IMG/VR virus record: IMGVR_UViG_3300024354_000013
Span: 1 to 64,000 of that record
Direction: 5' to 3' (one strand)
Length of the DNA stretch: 64,000 nt
Origin: a virus
Shown here: piece after piece, positions 30,725 to 39,644 of the stretch
How the letters are laid out: every line of letters starts with the position of its first letter
How positions within the stretch are numbered: position 1 is the stretch's first letter
The notes under the pieces: generated by a model
The model's database searches: none
Told to the model about the DNA's origin: nothing
What the model saw: the letters and a program-made list of their open reading frames with translations, nothing else
Translations under genes and position numbers: made by a program

Positions 30725-32263
30725 TTAATCAACAATCATCTGCACCCTAGAGCTGATTTCATCTCTCATGTGGTCAAGAGACTGAACAATATTCTCAATC
30801 TCCACAGTGGAAATGTGAGGAATGTTGAACTCATGCTTCTTAGACTCAGCTACAAAACCATCCTTGGCCTTCTCTGACAAGCTCTCAAGCTCACGAATAG
30901 CGTAGCTATCATCTAGTTGAAGAGTATCAAAATCTAGGTCATGTAGGATTTCTGTAGCTTCCTCTCTAGGAACAGTCATGATTGGGAGATATTCCCAGCA
31001 CCTGCCCTTAGATTCACCAATACCAACCACCTTCATAGGATTGATTAATACAAGCACAGATTGATCACCACAGCCTACATAATGAATCTCGTCAGATGTG
31101 AAATGCAAACCTTCTGCACCACAATCATCTGTGTTCCATCTACACTTACCTGGATCCATGTTTACAGGCTTACCAACACGAATATCAAATGTGCGTGTAT
31201 GAGCATCTGTAAATCTATTCTCTGCCCTATTAGGTAAATCTAGATAGAGATCTGTCAAACCTCCAATCTTCTCACCATACTCACTGTCATTATAATCATA
31301 ACGATCACCATCACCATCACACGTACCACATGCTGTATACTCATTCTCCTCCTCATCCCACATTTCACCAGTACCATCACAGTCTTCACATGTTACAACT
31401 TTATTAAGGTCTTTGTTATCCACTATTCTATACTCACCATCCTTGAGAAACACTGTATATTCATTTGGACTCTTCTTCCATACAGCTTTCACCTTGTTGT
31501 AAGCATTACTCACGAATTGTACAAGCTCAGTACTACCGTGGAGCGTTACTACGTTCCTCAGTGCAACAAAGAATCCTTGCTTGGTGATCTTAAAGCTATT
31601 CTTCTTGAGGAAGTTGTATAACTTGTCAGCCACCTCAGCACGAGGATTCAGACAGCACCACATAAAGAAGCGCTTCAGAGACTGATATTCCTCGTCAATA
31701 GACAAAGACCAACGATTTCCATTGTGTCTGTTCACTATACGAAGGAACTCCTCAACAAGAAGTTGTGGAAGTGTGCGGTTGATACCATACAGATAAACAC
31801 TATTCCCCTTCACCTCAAAATCATTCAGCTCAGCCAGTAGTTTAATACCAGCCTGTAGCGCTCTAACTCTCTCAGCTTCATGCTCTTGTTTCTTTCTCTC
31901 TGTAACCACCTCTTGAACAGCCATAATGTCTATAATCTCATATTCATCTATAGCACTACGAACATCCTCAAAATCCTGTGTTGTAGCATTTGGCTTAGAT
32001 AGGATGGACCCATCGTTAAGCACCACAGTGAGCACATTATTCACAAGCTTTACATTCTTGTAGGACTTTGTAGCTACACCTCCTGTGTTGGTGTTCACAG
32101 TCCAATTGTATGTCTTTTCTGCAGCAGGTAATGTCGCAGATGTTGCAGATGTTGCTTGAAACAATTCTTTTCTTAGGAGCTCATTCTTTATTCTTTGCTC
32201 CTCCACCTGTAATTCATCAAGTTCTCTTTGTTTTTTTGATTTGAACCAGTTTAATGTAAACAT
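30725..32263 (-). CDS. rIIB-like protein with DnaJ-type zinc finger
   Basis: 512 residues. It follows the rIIA-like gene, as in T4-type phages, and shares the long rIIB-like layout: LKNVKLVNN-type N-terminal strand region, LYNFLKKNSFKITKQGFFVALRNVV in the middle and a C-terminal WEYLPIMTVPREEA block. Between them is CEDCDGTGEMWDEEENEYTA followed by CGTCDGDGD, two CxxCxGxG units that should bind zinc. rII proteins counter host exclusion systems and affect lysis; the exact role here is inferred from homologues. Confidence 0.7.
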   Translation of the reverse strand: MFTLNWFKSKKQRELDELQVEEQRIKNELLRKELFQATSATSATLPAAEKTYNWTVNTNTGGVATKSYKNVKLVNNVLTVVLNDGSILSKPNATTQDFEDVRSAIDEYEIIDIMAVQEVVTERKKQEHEAERVRALQAGIKLLAELNDFEVKGNSVYLYGINRTLPQLLVEEFLRIVNRHNGNRWSLSIDEEYQSLKRFFMWCCLNPRAEVADKLYNFLKKNSFKITKQGFFVALRNVVTLHGSTELVQFVSNAYNKVKAVWKKSPNEYTVFLKDGEYRIVDNKDLNKVVTCEDCDGTGEMWDEEENEYTACGTCDGDGDRYDYNDSEYGEKIGGLTDLYLDLPNRAENRFTDAHTRTFDIRVGKPVNMDPGKCRWNTDDCGAEGLHFTSDEIHYVGCGDQSVLVLINPMKVVGIGESKGRCWEYLPIMTVPREEATEILHDLDFDTLQLDDSYAIRELESLSEKAKDGFVAESKKHEFNIPHISTVEIENIVQSLDHMRDEISSRVQMIVD

Positions 32264-32281
32264 GTTGTTTGTTTTTGAATT

Positions 32282-34582
32282 TTATAATATTTCGTTTAAT
32301 ACTTCCTCACTAATAGGTGTTTCTATTTCCACCTCATCGTTGAGCTTGATTTGATAATATTTCAGATCCACCCTATGCTTGTGATATTTGAATAGATCTA
32401 CGAGAGCCTGTGTTATTTTCTGAGTTTTATCATTAGTGTAAACACTCATGGCGTCTAGAATTGGATGGAGGAACAAAAGCTTTTCGCACACAGCCTTCAC
32501 CTGCTTATACGTGTCATGTATCTCAGGATCAAACTGATTCACCTCTGTAGCATGCGCTGCAATAGCATCTCTAGCTTCATCACTCATGATGTCTCTATAG
32601 TTTTTTCTAAAATAACTCTCCAGTATTTCCACCTTATTAAACAGATCTGTAGATACGTATTGCAGGTGTTGTCTATTACTGAACACAGCTCTATATTCAT
32701 CTCTGAGCTTGTCAATCATACAGCTAGAAGCTATACGTTGGAACATTTTATTCTTCCCTTCCATAAATTTACTAAAAGACATTAGGTTATGTAATTTCAA
32801 GCTAGTCACTATTTTGAGCTCACGGTCACTGAATATAGCCAGCTCAACATTGTGGTTTCTACTAGGTTTAAACCATTCATCCATTTTGTTAGCATCTTCC
32901 TGCTTACCATACAAAAGAACAAACTTGTTCTGGTGGAACTTAGCTAGGTCATATATCTTGCTCACCCACTTACAGTTTTTACCATCAGACCAACGCTCTA
33001 GCGCTTCAGCCTGTTTACACACAATCTCACCCTTGAGCTTTATTCTACGAACACCAGGCGTACCACTTGCATTAACACTCACCTTCACCTTCTTTCTAGA
33101 ATCAATGAAGGATTGAGGAATGTCTATTGTGTCAAGACTGATAAATGTACTTGTTAAGCTCTTAACAACCAATTGGAAGTCTTTAATCAATTGTCTCCAT
33201 TGTTCCTTTGGATAGTCACGAAGCTGTAGGATGTTATAATAGTTGTCATAAGCACCATCTTTACCACGCAGCTTGAAGTTTTTCACCTTCTTAAATATGT
33301 AAGCCTCTTCATGTGTATGAGATTGTGAGCTCTTGACATAGTCTTTCTTTAACTGACTAAGTTTCTCTGATTCATATACATACACTTTATCCTTCAGACG
33401 TCTTACAGATGTTATTTGGTAATAACTCTTGGCATCACGAACCATCTTTCTGTTTACAACAAACTTGCCCTCATATTCTCCAAGAATATACTCCTGCAGC
33501 TTTGCAATGCGAGAAGGTTTTAGTAATGTAGTTCCCTTAAAGTTGGGCTCGTTCATTTTAATTGTAGCAAACTGAGACAAAGGATTGATGTCCCACTTGT
33601 TAGTGTTAAACATCAAATACCTATTGTTGCTATCAAAATACTCTACAATCTTTCTAACATTATCTGTTTCTTTAACACTCTCGTTATATTTCTCCACAAA
33701 ATAATCAGCAGCTTGAGAAAGACGTTTGAGAATGATAGCCTTGGCCTCCTGTGTATATCTAATAGATTCTCTGTTTGGTGTTGGAAATATACCATCTGTC
33801 AAACTAAATCTAAGACCAACAGGAAGCATTATATAATCAATACCAAGCTTCTTAAAATCCATGGGATAGTAGACATTATCCAAACAGATGTGTAGATTGT
33901 TGTCTTTAGCTAGTTCAGAGAATTGAAAATACTGATGACGGACAATTGTAAAATCATTACTAATCCCTTCTACATCAAAATATACATTCTCGAAATAAGC
34001 TAGCTGCTCGTTGATTTTATGATTGAAATCATACTTATCACGCCAGCTAATTGGAACAATCACCTTAACACCATTAGGCTGATCTGTAGGAGCTTCATAT
34101 AAGAGGTCAATTGTATTGACATCTTCTCCTTCATACATCATGTATTTGCGTTCCATTCCATCCTTACGAGCGATAAAATAGAAGCTAGATGTATATGCTA
34201 GCGGGGCTTTAAATCCTAGCCCCATCATGCCTAGTTCTGTAGTGCTATTACGCTTTGTACTCTTACCATATTTACTGATGATATTCTTTACGTCCTCAGC
34301 ATCTAGTCCTGTACCAAAATCCTCTACAGAGAATTCATATGAGTTGTCTTTTGTAGCACGCAGGCTGACAATAATAGGTTTGTCAGTTTGTGCTCTTCTG
34401 TGACTGTCCAGCGCATTAGAGGCACACTCACGAATAGTGGAACCAATTGCGTCTGAATACAAGTTCTTGCTCAGCATTTGCATAAGCACCTGTGCTGAGT
34501 CCAGGTCTAAGGACATGCCTATAGACTCTGTGGATTCACCGTCCTGATGAATCAATGCTTCTTTCTGTTTTTCTAATATCAT
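32282..34582 (-). CDS. rIIA-like GHKL ATPase
   Basis: 766 residues with an N-terminal GHKL ATPase: the N box IRECASNALDSHRRA, G1 VEDFGTGLD, and G2 MGLGFKAPLAY within the first 130 residues. The remainder is long and mostly helical, as in T4 rIIA (725 residues). It is encoded 18 bases upstream of the rIIB-like gene. Its likely partners are the rIIB-like protein and the membrane. Confidence 0.82.
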   Translation of the reverse strand: MILEKQKEALIHQDGESTESIGMSLDLDSAQVLMQMLSKNLYSDAIGSTIRECASNALDSHRRAQTDKPIIVSLRATKDNSYEFSVEDFGTGLDAEDVKNIISKYGKSTKRNSTTELGMMGLGFKAPLAYTSSFYFIARKDGMERKYMMYEGEDVNTIDLLYEAPTDQPNGVKVIVPISWRDKYDFNHKINEQLAYFENVYFDVEGISNDFTIVRHQYFQFSELAKDNNLHICLDNVYYPMDFKKLGIDYIMLPVGLRFSLTDGIFPTPNRESIRYTQEAKAIILKRLSQAADYFVEKYNESVKETDNVRKIVEYFDSNNRYLMFNTNKWDINPLSQFATIKMNEPNFKGTTLLKPSRIAKLQEYILGEYEGKFVVNRKMVRDAKSYYQITSVRRLKDKVYVYESEKLSQLKKDYVKSSQSHTHEEAYIFKKVKNFKLRGKDGAYDNYYNILQLRDYPKEQWRQLIKDFQLVVKSLTSTFISLDTIDIPQSFIDSRKKVKVSVNASGTPGVRRIKLKGEIVCKQAEALERWSDGKNCKWVSKIYDLAKFHQNKFVLLYGKQEDANKMDEWFKPSRNHNVELAIFSDRELKIVTSLKLHNLMSFSKFMEGKNKMFQRIASSCMIDKLRDEYRAVFSNRQHLQYVSTDLFNKVEILESYFRKNYRDIMSDEARDAIAAHATEVNQFDPEIHDTYKQVKAVCEKLLFLHPILDAMSVYTNDKTQKITQALVDLFKYHKHRVDLKYYQIKLNDEVEIETPISEEVLNEIL

Positions 34583-34584
34583 AA

Positions 34585-34896
34585 TTATGCCTTTTTAACC
34601 AACCAAATGTTTCTGTAATTTAGATCTACGTATTTTTCCACTGTGTAATTATCTGATGCGTTGTATTCTTTTCTGGTCCATGTGCGTGCGTGACCACCCC
34701 AATTAGTGTTGTATGTTATTTCTTTCATAGCCACTACACATTTCACCGATTTGTAATAGGTTTTACCTTGTTGACCATGAACAGGCTGCACCTTCTTTGG
34801 TTCTACGGGTCTAATCACCTTAGCTCTGGCAATAGTTCCCTGTACAGAGTAGAGGAACTCATCCCCCATCTGTAATTGTGTTACATCAATTTCCAT
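34585..34896 (-). CDS. Hypothetical protein of 103 residues
   Basis: A beta-rich basic protein beginning MEIDVTQLQMGDEFLYSVQG. No motif recognised. It starts the rIIA-rIIB group, lying 2 bases before rIIA. Confidence 0.5.
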   Translation of the reverse strand: MEIDVTQLQMGDEFLYSVQGTIARAKVIRPVEPKKVQPVHGQQGKTYYKSVKCVVAMKEITYNTNWGGHARTWTRKEYNASDNYTVEKYVDLNYRNIWLVKKA

Positions 34897-34906
34897 AAAT
34901 GTTTGT

Positions 34907-35626
34907 TTAGAAAGGAGGCTCTTCGTAGAGCCATTCGATTTGATAATTGTTGTTGTCTTTTACAATCTTGTTCACCTTGGTGAATACACCCTCTGTATCC
35001 CAATCTGTGTTCTTGTAAGAAGCACTGGCTGGATGACTAAGAGCAAAAGACCATGTGAAGGGTGATACATAGCGCTGATATTTGGAAGCATCTTTGCCCA
35101 GAAATATAATAGGCACACCAGCTGTATCTATTGCGTGTTCAAAGAACCAACGTGTAAATGGTTCCCAAAGAGCAATGTGTGAGCCTGCCTTGTTGATTTC
35201 TGTTGTGAGCGCTGCGTTAAACATCAGCACACCCTGGTGAGCTAGATAGCTAACGTCTGGTGTCTTGGTGAATTTAAGATTGAGCCCGTCATAGAGTTCT
35301 CTCTCAATACCACCATAAAACTGTTCCAGCGATGGCTGTAGGCTATTTGTAATAGAACAACCCATTAACAAACCATCTGCTACATATACACCATTCTTAG
35401 CTGTGTGATAGGGGCACATGCCCATCATCACCACCTTTAGATTGTCTAGCGAAGTTTCTTTGAATGCTCTGAATACATTAGAAGAAAGAGGGGCTATTTT
35501 CTTGCCCCTCTTTGATTCTCTTTTGAGAAACTCATAGATCTCATCACATTCACTACTTTCGATGAATGGCCTCATCTTAGCATGCCAGCTCTCATGAAAC
35601 TGGTCTTTGAATTTCTCCCAAATCAT
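34907..35626 (-). CDS. Uracil-DNA glycosylase-like protein, catalytic Asp replaced by Cys
   Basis: 239 residues of family 1 UDG fold. Motif A, normally GQDPYH, reads GMCPYH at residues 69-74, so the water-activating Asp is Cys71. Other family parts persist: ADGLLMGCSITNSLQPSL, LMFNAALT, IIFLGKDA and the His motif SHPASAS near residue 205. It may bind uracil or duplex DNA as a replication factor without normal excision, or use altered chemistry. Phage dUTPase in the same operon suggests the phage manages uracil. Confidence 0.75.
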   Translation of the reverse strand: MIWEKFKDQFHESWHAKMRPFIESSECDEIYEFLKRESKRGKKIAPLSSNVFRAFKETSLDNLKVVMMGMCPYHTAKNGVYVADGLLMGCSITNSLQPSLEQFYGGIERELYDGLNLKFTKTPDVSYLAHQGVLMFNAALTTEINKAGSHIALWEPFTRWFFEHAIDTAGVPIIFLGKDASKYQRYVSPFTWSFALSHPASASYKNTDWDTEGVFTKVNKIVKDNNNYQIEWLYEEPPF

Positions 35627-35627
35627 A

Positions 35628-36401
35628 TTAAAATGGCATTTCTAATTGTGTGAAAGGAATTTCTTCTACCACTGGCGTGAGAACATTAATACCAGCAGCA
35701 TTCACAAAGAAGGAATGCGCGTTGATATGATTTCTCATCCATAAGCTTGGGTGAACCTCCTTCATAGCGAATGTGGTGTGTTGATAGAGCTCCCATAAGC
35801 TGCCTGGAGCACCATAATCAAAAGATGGGTTCTCTATTTGACCCCTGATGATGTTAAGCTGTGTGCTCTCAATGATGTTTTCCTCTATGATCATTCTACC
35901 AATAAGCTCAGCTGTTGTACGCTTTGTCACTTCCATATTCTTCATAGCATCACGTTCGCTTTGAATCTTTGTGAAAGCATCACCTGCTTGCTTAATATAT
36001 TCTGTAATAGCGTTAGGTGTGAATGTTTGGATTTCTCCTCTGTGTGCTTTTCTAAATGCACCATAATCACCTGATACACAACCATTTGAACAAATAAAGA
36101 TGCGTGTACCAATAGCAAACTTCAAACTCATAGTTTTGTCATAGCTATTCTGCCAGCCAATCTGTAGCTGCATTTCGCTATCTGCTATATTCTTGATGGT
36201 ATATCTACCATTTGCTACATTACCATCTCTTGCTGCTGAATATGTTTCTTCTTCTAATTCAAAACCTGCTCCATGTATGCTCTCTAATGTCAGGTCCATA
36301 AGCTGTTGATGTGTAACAGGCTTGTAAGTTTTTGTTTCTGCAGGAAGTGCTGCGTTTAGCAGAATGTCTTTTGCTGCTAAATAGGATTTTTTTGTTTCCA
36401 T
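35628..36401 (-). CDS. DUF932-like protein with C-terminal clamp-type motif
   Basis: 257 residues with NGRYTIKNIADSEMQLQIGW and FICSNGCVSGDYGAFRKAH, the signature of DUF932 (phage/plasmid-like) proteins, which are often found near recombination genes. The last residues are TQLEMPF, fitting the QLxLxF hexapeptide bound by bacterial sliding clamps. Association with replication through the host clamp is an inference from that short motif. Confidence 0.7.
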   Translation of the reverse strand: METKKSYLAAKDILLNAALPAETKTYKPVTHQQLMDLTLESIHGAGFELEEETYSAARDGNVANGRYTIKNIADSEMQLQIGWQNSYDKTMSLKFAIGTRIFICSNGCVSGDYGAFRKAHRGEIQTFTPNAITEYIKQAGDAFTKIQSERDAMKNMEVTKRTTAELIGRMIIEENIIESTQLNIIRGQIENPSFDYGAPGSLWELYQHTTFAMKEVHPSLWMRNHINAHSFFVNAAGINVLTPVVEEIPFTQLEMPF

Positions 36402-36411
36402 GTGTTGTTGT

Positions 36412-37416
36412 TTATAAAAGTTTCTTTTCGTTTAAATACGATATAATGGCTCTTAGTCCGTGCTCTTTTGCTAGATCAGCCCAATCCTTAATGCCTTCTG
36501 TCAGATATTTTCGTGGAACATTTGCATACTCAAAGTTAAACAATTTGGTTATCATTTGACTATTCCTAACACCCACATCATCTGCATCAAAGGACAGGAT
36601 TTGCCTGTCAGAGTTGGCCTTTAGATATTCTACATTCTCATCAGAAAAGCATGCTACACCCTCATTCTGGACAGCACAGCAGCAGGGAAACACCTTTTTC
36701 ATCACCATGTAGTCCTTTTTAGACTTGTTGATGAATGCCACCCTACAATTCTTTATATCCTCCTTACCATCCATGGCTGTAATAGGCACATTATTGGGCA
36801 CCCATTTGCTTTTCTTGTCTCCAAAAGGACGATAGATCTTCCAATGACCATCATATAGATAACCAAACCTGAGTTCTGTGTCCTTTAGAGGAAAACGCTT
36901 CCTGTTGAGAAATAGCTCTTTGATTGAATACACACTGTTGGCTCTGAGATCATCTAAGCTCTGATAGTATTGGTTCCAATATTCAAGTTCTTCTTTTGTG
37001 AACTTGCGTGTCACCACCTGAATCAAAGAATAGCGCTTTCCCAGGTCTTCTGGTTGCTTATATTCCTTCTGAATGGTCTTATACTTGTCTGTAGAGGTGC
37101 CTGGTAGAAAACCTAGCCCAAAGTCTTTATCAATCAATCTGAGCACCTCATCCATATTGGATAGATTGTACAGCATTTTGACAAATGTGAAGCAATCTCC
37201 ACGCTTGCTGGTATCTGCAAAATCTATAAAGGATATTGTCCCTCTTTTATTCCCTATAACAAATGAGGGATTATTTTCGCTCCTAAATGGGGAAAAGGTG
37301 GCTTGATTGAGCTTCCAGTTTTTATCTGGCATGTAGAACCTAAATATGTCATACTCTGATATCTTGTTGAGCACAGCCTGAGGAGTGAGCCTCAACTTGA
37401 TGTCTCCTTGAATCAT
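36412..37416 (-). CDS. DnaG-like primase, zinc ligands lost
   Basis: 334 residues. The N-terminal part aligns with the CHC2 zinc domain (SPFRSENNPSFVIGNK, GDCFTFVKML), but the Cys and His ligands are absent. The TOPRIM domain has AFINKSKKDYMVMKKV and the metal-binding ILSFDADDVGVRNSQ. It would synthesise RNA primers for the DnaB-like helicase. The short length agrees with phage primases without a helicase domain. Confidence 0.75.
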   Translation of the reverse strand: MIQGDIKLRLTPQAVLNKISEYDIFRFYMPDKNWKLNQATFSPFRSENNPSFVIGNKRGTISFIDFADTSKRGDCFTFVKMLYNLSNMDEVLRLIDKDFGLGFLPGTSTDKYKTIQKEYKQPEDLGKRYSLIQVVTRKFTKEELEYWNQYYQSLDDLRANSVYSIKELFLNRKRFPLKDTELRFGYLYDGHWKIYRPFGDKKSKWVPNNVPITAMDGKEDIKNCRVAFINKSKKDYMVMKKVFPCCCAVQNEGVACFSDENVEYLKANSDRQILSFDADDVGVRNSQMITKLFNFEYANVPRKYLTEGIKDWADLAKEHGLRAIISYLNEKKLL

Positions 37417-37796
37417 TTGTAATCAATATATTGTTTTACCTCTTGAATGTCTGAATTAAGCAAAATATTTATCTTGTTCTTTATATTGAAGCGCTCATCA
37501 TTTAGATGGTATACACTTCTAGCTAGAGATACAAACTCGCCTTCAAACTTGTTTTCTTTCTCAAGGATGCGCAGCTTATCTTCTACATTCCATAGCTGTG
37601 AATTAATTCCTATTAAGTCCTCATAAAGGACAGATATAGAATCATTGGCTAAGAATGGACCTGCTACAGCCATTAGTTCCTTGATCTCTGTTTGAACCTT
37701 TGCAAGCTTGGTTTCATCTTTTATCTTGCTCCTTTTTATTTGTAGGATGCTTATTTTATCAATCAGCTCTCCTACGCTCACTGGGATTGTCAACAT
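37413..37796 (-). CDS. DUF6165-like protein
   Basis: 127 residues: IPVSVGELIDKISILQIKRSKI, LWNVEDKLR and SLARSVYHLNDERFNIKNKIN match the DUF6165 helical family often encoded near glycan genes in bacteria. Here it precedes the primase with a 4-base overlap. Function unknown. Confidence 0.65.
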   Translation of the reverse strand: MLTIPVSVGELIDKISILQIKRSKIKDETKLAKVQTEIKELMAVAGPFLANDSISVLYEDLIGINSQLWNVEDKLRILEKENKFEGEFVSLARSVYHLNDERFNIKNKINILLNSDIQEVKQYIDYK

Positions 37797-37799
37797 AAC

Positions 37800-37834
37800 A
37801 AAAATAAAGCCCCCACCAATCTTTGATGAGGGCT
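37800..37834 (-). terminator. Terminator after the SSB-like gene
   Basis: Read leftward, AGCCC(TC) pairs with the GGGGCT side around a loop with CATCAAAGATTG, followed by TTATTTTTG. The position 3' of the gene ending at 37853 fits. Confidence 0.7.
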
Positions 37835-37852
37835 ATTTGGAGGTTAAGGGAT

Positions 37853-38716
37853 TTAATAGTCATCACCATCATCAGAGAGCACAGCATCAGATGCAACCAA
37901 GTTATCATCTGGGTTATACTCCTTGATATCATGGAGAACATAGAAGTCTCTGCATCCATATTCACCTGTAACATTCACTACAAAACGCTCATGAGGTTTC
38001 AAGTCTTTCAACTTCTTAGCACGAAGGCTTGTTTGTAATGTTACATCGTTATAGTTGATAAGACGGAAGTTCTTTAATGCATAAGCTGGCAAGAATGCCT
38101 TGTTATACACACCCTGATATTCCTTGTTCTCACCATTCTTCTCTTTCATAACAACAGTGGCAAGAGCACCAATGTTTGTGCTATATGCACCATCCACTTG
38201 GCTCTTCAGCTCACTAACGTTGCCTTTCATAAGCTTCTTCCAGTCAGCCTGTAGAACAGTGGTGTCCTTCATATAGTCAAGCTTACCTAACCATGTGCGG
38301 AGGAACTCATAGAATTCTTCTTCTCCTACATATGCAACACGATAGTCACGCTTTACAAACCATTCATTCAAATCATTAGGATCTGCAGCCCAAGCTGTTC
38401 TACCAATGTTGTTGATATATTGTTTCTTGCTACCATCTCTGCTTTCGCGTTCTTTGTCTTCCAAGAAGAATGTAGCCTTGAACTTATCACCGCTTTTAAC
38501 ATCTTTAAGCCAAACGTCAATACGCAAATACGCATTGCCATCTTTACTCTTGCCAAGGTATTCTGTCACCTTGTTATCTGCAGGAAGTTCAATGTCTAAG
38601 ATTTCTTTAAATTCTTCTGGTGTAGGATTGATAGCTACCACTTCAGCTTCAAATAATCCCACCTTCTTTGGAAATTCTTTCGATTGTAATTGTTCTCTTT
38701 TGTCTCCTTGAATCAT
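37853..38716 (-). CDS. Putative single-stranded DNA-binding protein
   Basis: 287 residues. The central region looks like an OB-type beta fold (YLRIDVWLKDVKSGDKFKAT, KKQYINNIGRTAWA), and the C-terminus is acidic and ends SDDGDDY, the tail type that recruits partners in T4 gp32 and bacterial SSB. Located between primase and ATPase genes. Identification rests on tail, composition and context, not on a firm motif. Confidence 0.6.
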   Translation of the reverse strand: MIQGDKREQLQSKEFPKKVGLFEAEVVAINPTPEEFKEILDIELPADNKVTEYLGKSKDGNAYLRIDVWLKDVKSGDKFKATFFLEDKERESRDGSKKQYINNIGRTAWAADPNDLNEWFVKRDYRVAYVGEEEFYEFLRTWLGKLDYMKDTTVLQADWKKLMKGNVSELKSQVDGAYSTNIGALATVVMKEKNGENKEYQGVYNKAFLPAYALKNFRLINYNDVTLQTSLRAKKLKDLKPHERFVVNVTGEYGCRDFYVLHDIKEYNPDDNLVASDAVLSDDGDDY

Positions 38717-38750
38717 TGTTTTTCGTTTTAATTGTTAATGAATGTGTGCT

Positions 38751-39422
38751 TTAATTGTAATATTCGTCTATTGTATCTGCTACAAGCTGTAGGTTGTTTT
38801 CCACTTTGATGTCTTTAAACATACCGTCTGGACTCTTAGCAGGATATTTTCTGAATCTGTTGGTCACGAAATAATAGCTAGATGAACCATCTTTGGTCTC
38901 CTCAATATGTGTATACAAACAAATAGTGAGCAGGCCCTCTAGTCCAATCTGACTATCAATCATCTTACCAGCAGTTTTGATCTTGTAACCAATTATCTCA
39001 CCACCATCTTCCACTGTTTCTGGATGGGAGAAATAGAACACCTTTAGATCATCACGGAGATTACGAGCTGTTCTGAACAAATCAACCATGTCTCTAGCCA
39101 TAATAGTAAACTTGGTAAAACCAGTTTCTGTGGCTTTTTGCATCAGGTTGAAGCCCATAATGTAATTACTGTCCTCGATGATGATGTTCTTAACATGCGG
39201 AGCATCTTTTGAAAGTGTGCGCAATCTCTGAGAAATCAGGTTTGCGTCATCAATTTCATCATAGTTTCTGTTCTCTCTGTTGTACAATTTGTCTGCGCCT
39301 TTGAATGGAAGTTCCTTCTTTGCTACGTTGATAATGTACGTTTCTTTTGGATTTAGGTGCTTGATAGAGGTGGATTTACCTGTACCAGTGGGACCCACAA
39401 TTGCGATGAGTTTACTTGACAT
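38751..39422 (-). CDS. P-loop ATPase, Sak4-like
   Basis: 223 residues with Walker A GPTGTGKST at about 9-17 and Walker B NIIIEDSNYI, plus FYFSHPETV. The compact RecA-like core resembles phage Sak4 single-strand annealing ATPases. It lies beside the SSB-like gene, its usual partner in recombination modules. Confidence 0.7.
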   Translation of the reverse strand: MSSKLIAIVGPTGTGKSTSIKHLNPKETYIINVAKKELPFKGADKLYNRENRNYDEIDDANLISQRLRTLSKDAPHVKNIIIEDSNYIMGFNLMQKATETGFTKFTIMARDMVDLFRTARNLRDDLKVFYFSHPETVEDGGEIIGYKIKTAGKMIDSQIGLEGLLTICLYTHIEETKDGSSSYYFVTNRFRKYPAKSPDGMFKDIKVENNLQLVADTIDEYYN

Positions 39423-39452
39423 GTGCTTTAAGTTTATGTATGTAGTTTAGAG

Positions 39453-39644
39453 CTATAAAGGTAGGTCAATTTCTTCACTTCTCAAAATTTCTGAGTATTT
39501 ATTTGGTACACCATTTTTCATACTTTCAAACTTCTCTTCTATCCATAACAAACTATAAGAACCTGTGACATAATCACCATCTTTGAGTAGTCTATACCAG
39601 GGTTCTTTACCAATTTCTGTTACTTTTTCAATTTCTAGTTTCAT
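39453..39644 (-). CDS. Hypothetical protein of 63 residues
   Basis: A small mixed protein with the segment WYRLLKDGDYVTGSYS. Its start overlaps the helicase stop by 4 bases. Not recognised. Confidence 0.5.
   Translation of the reverse strand: MKLEIEKVTEIGKEPWYRLLKDGDYVTGSYSLLWIEEKFESMKNGVPNKYSEILRSEEIDLPL

Noticed and set aside
37799-37830. TATTTTTG directly before the DUF6165-like start as a promoter
   Set aside because: No nTTG stands 19-21 bases upstream, and the ATG would begin 2 bases after the element. It is part of a terminator T-run.
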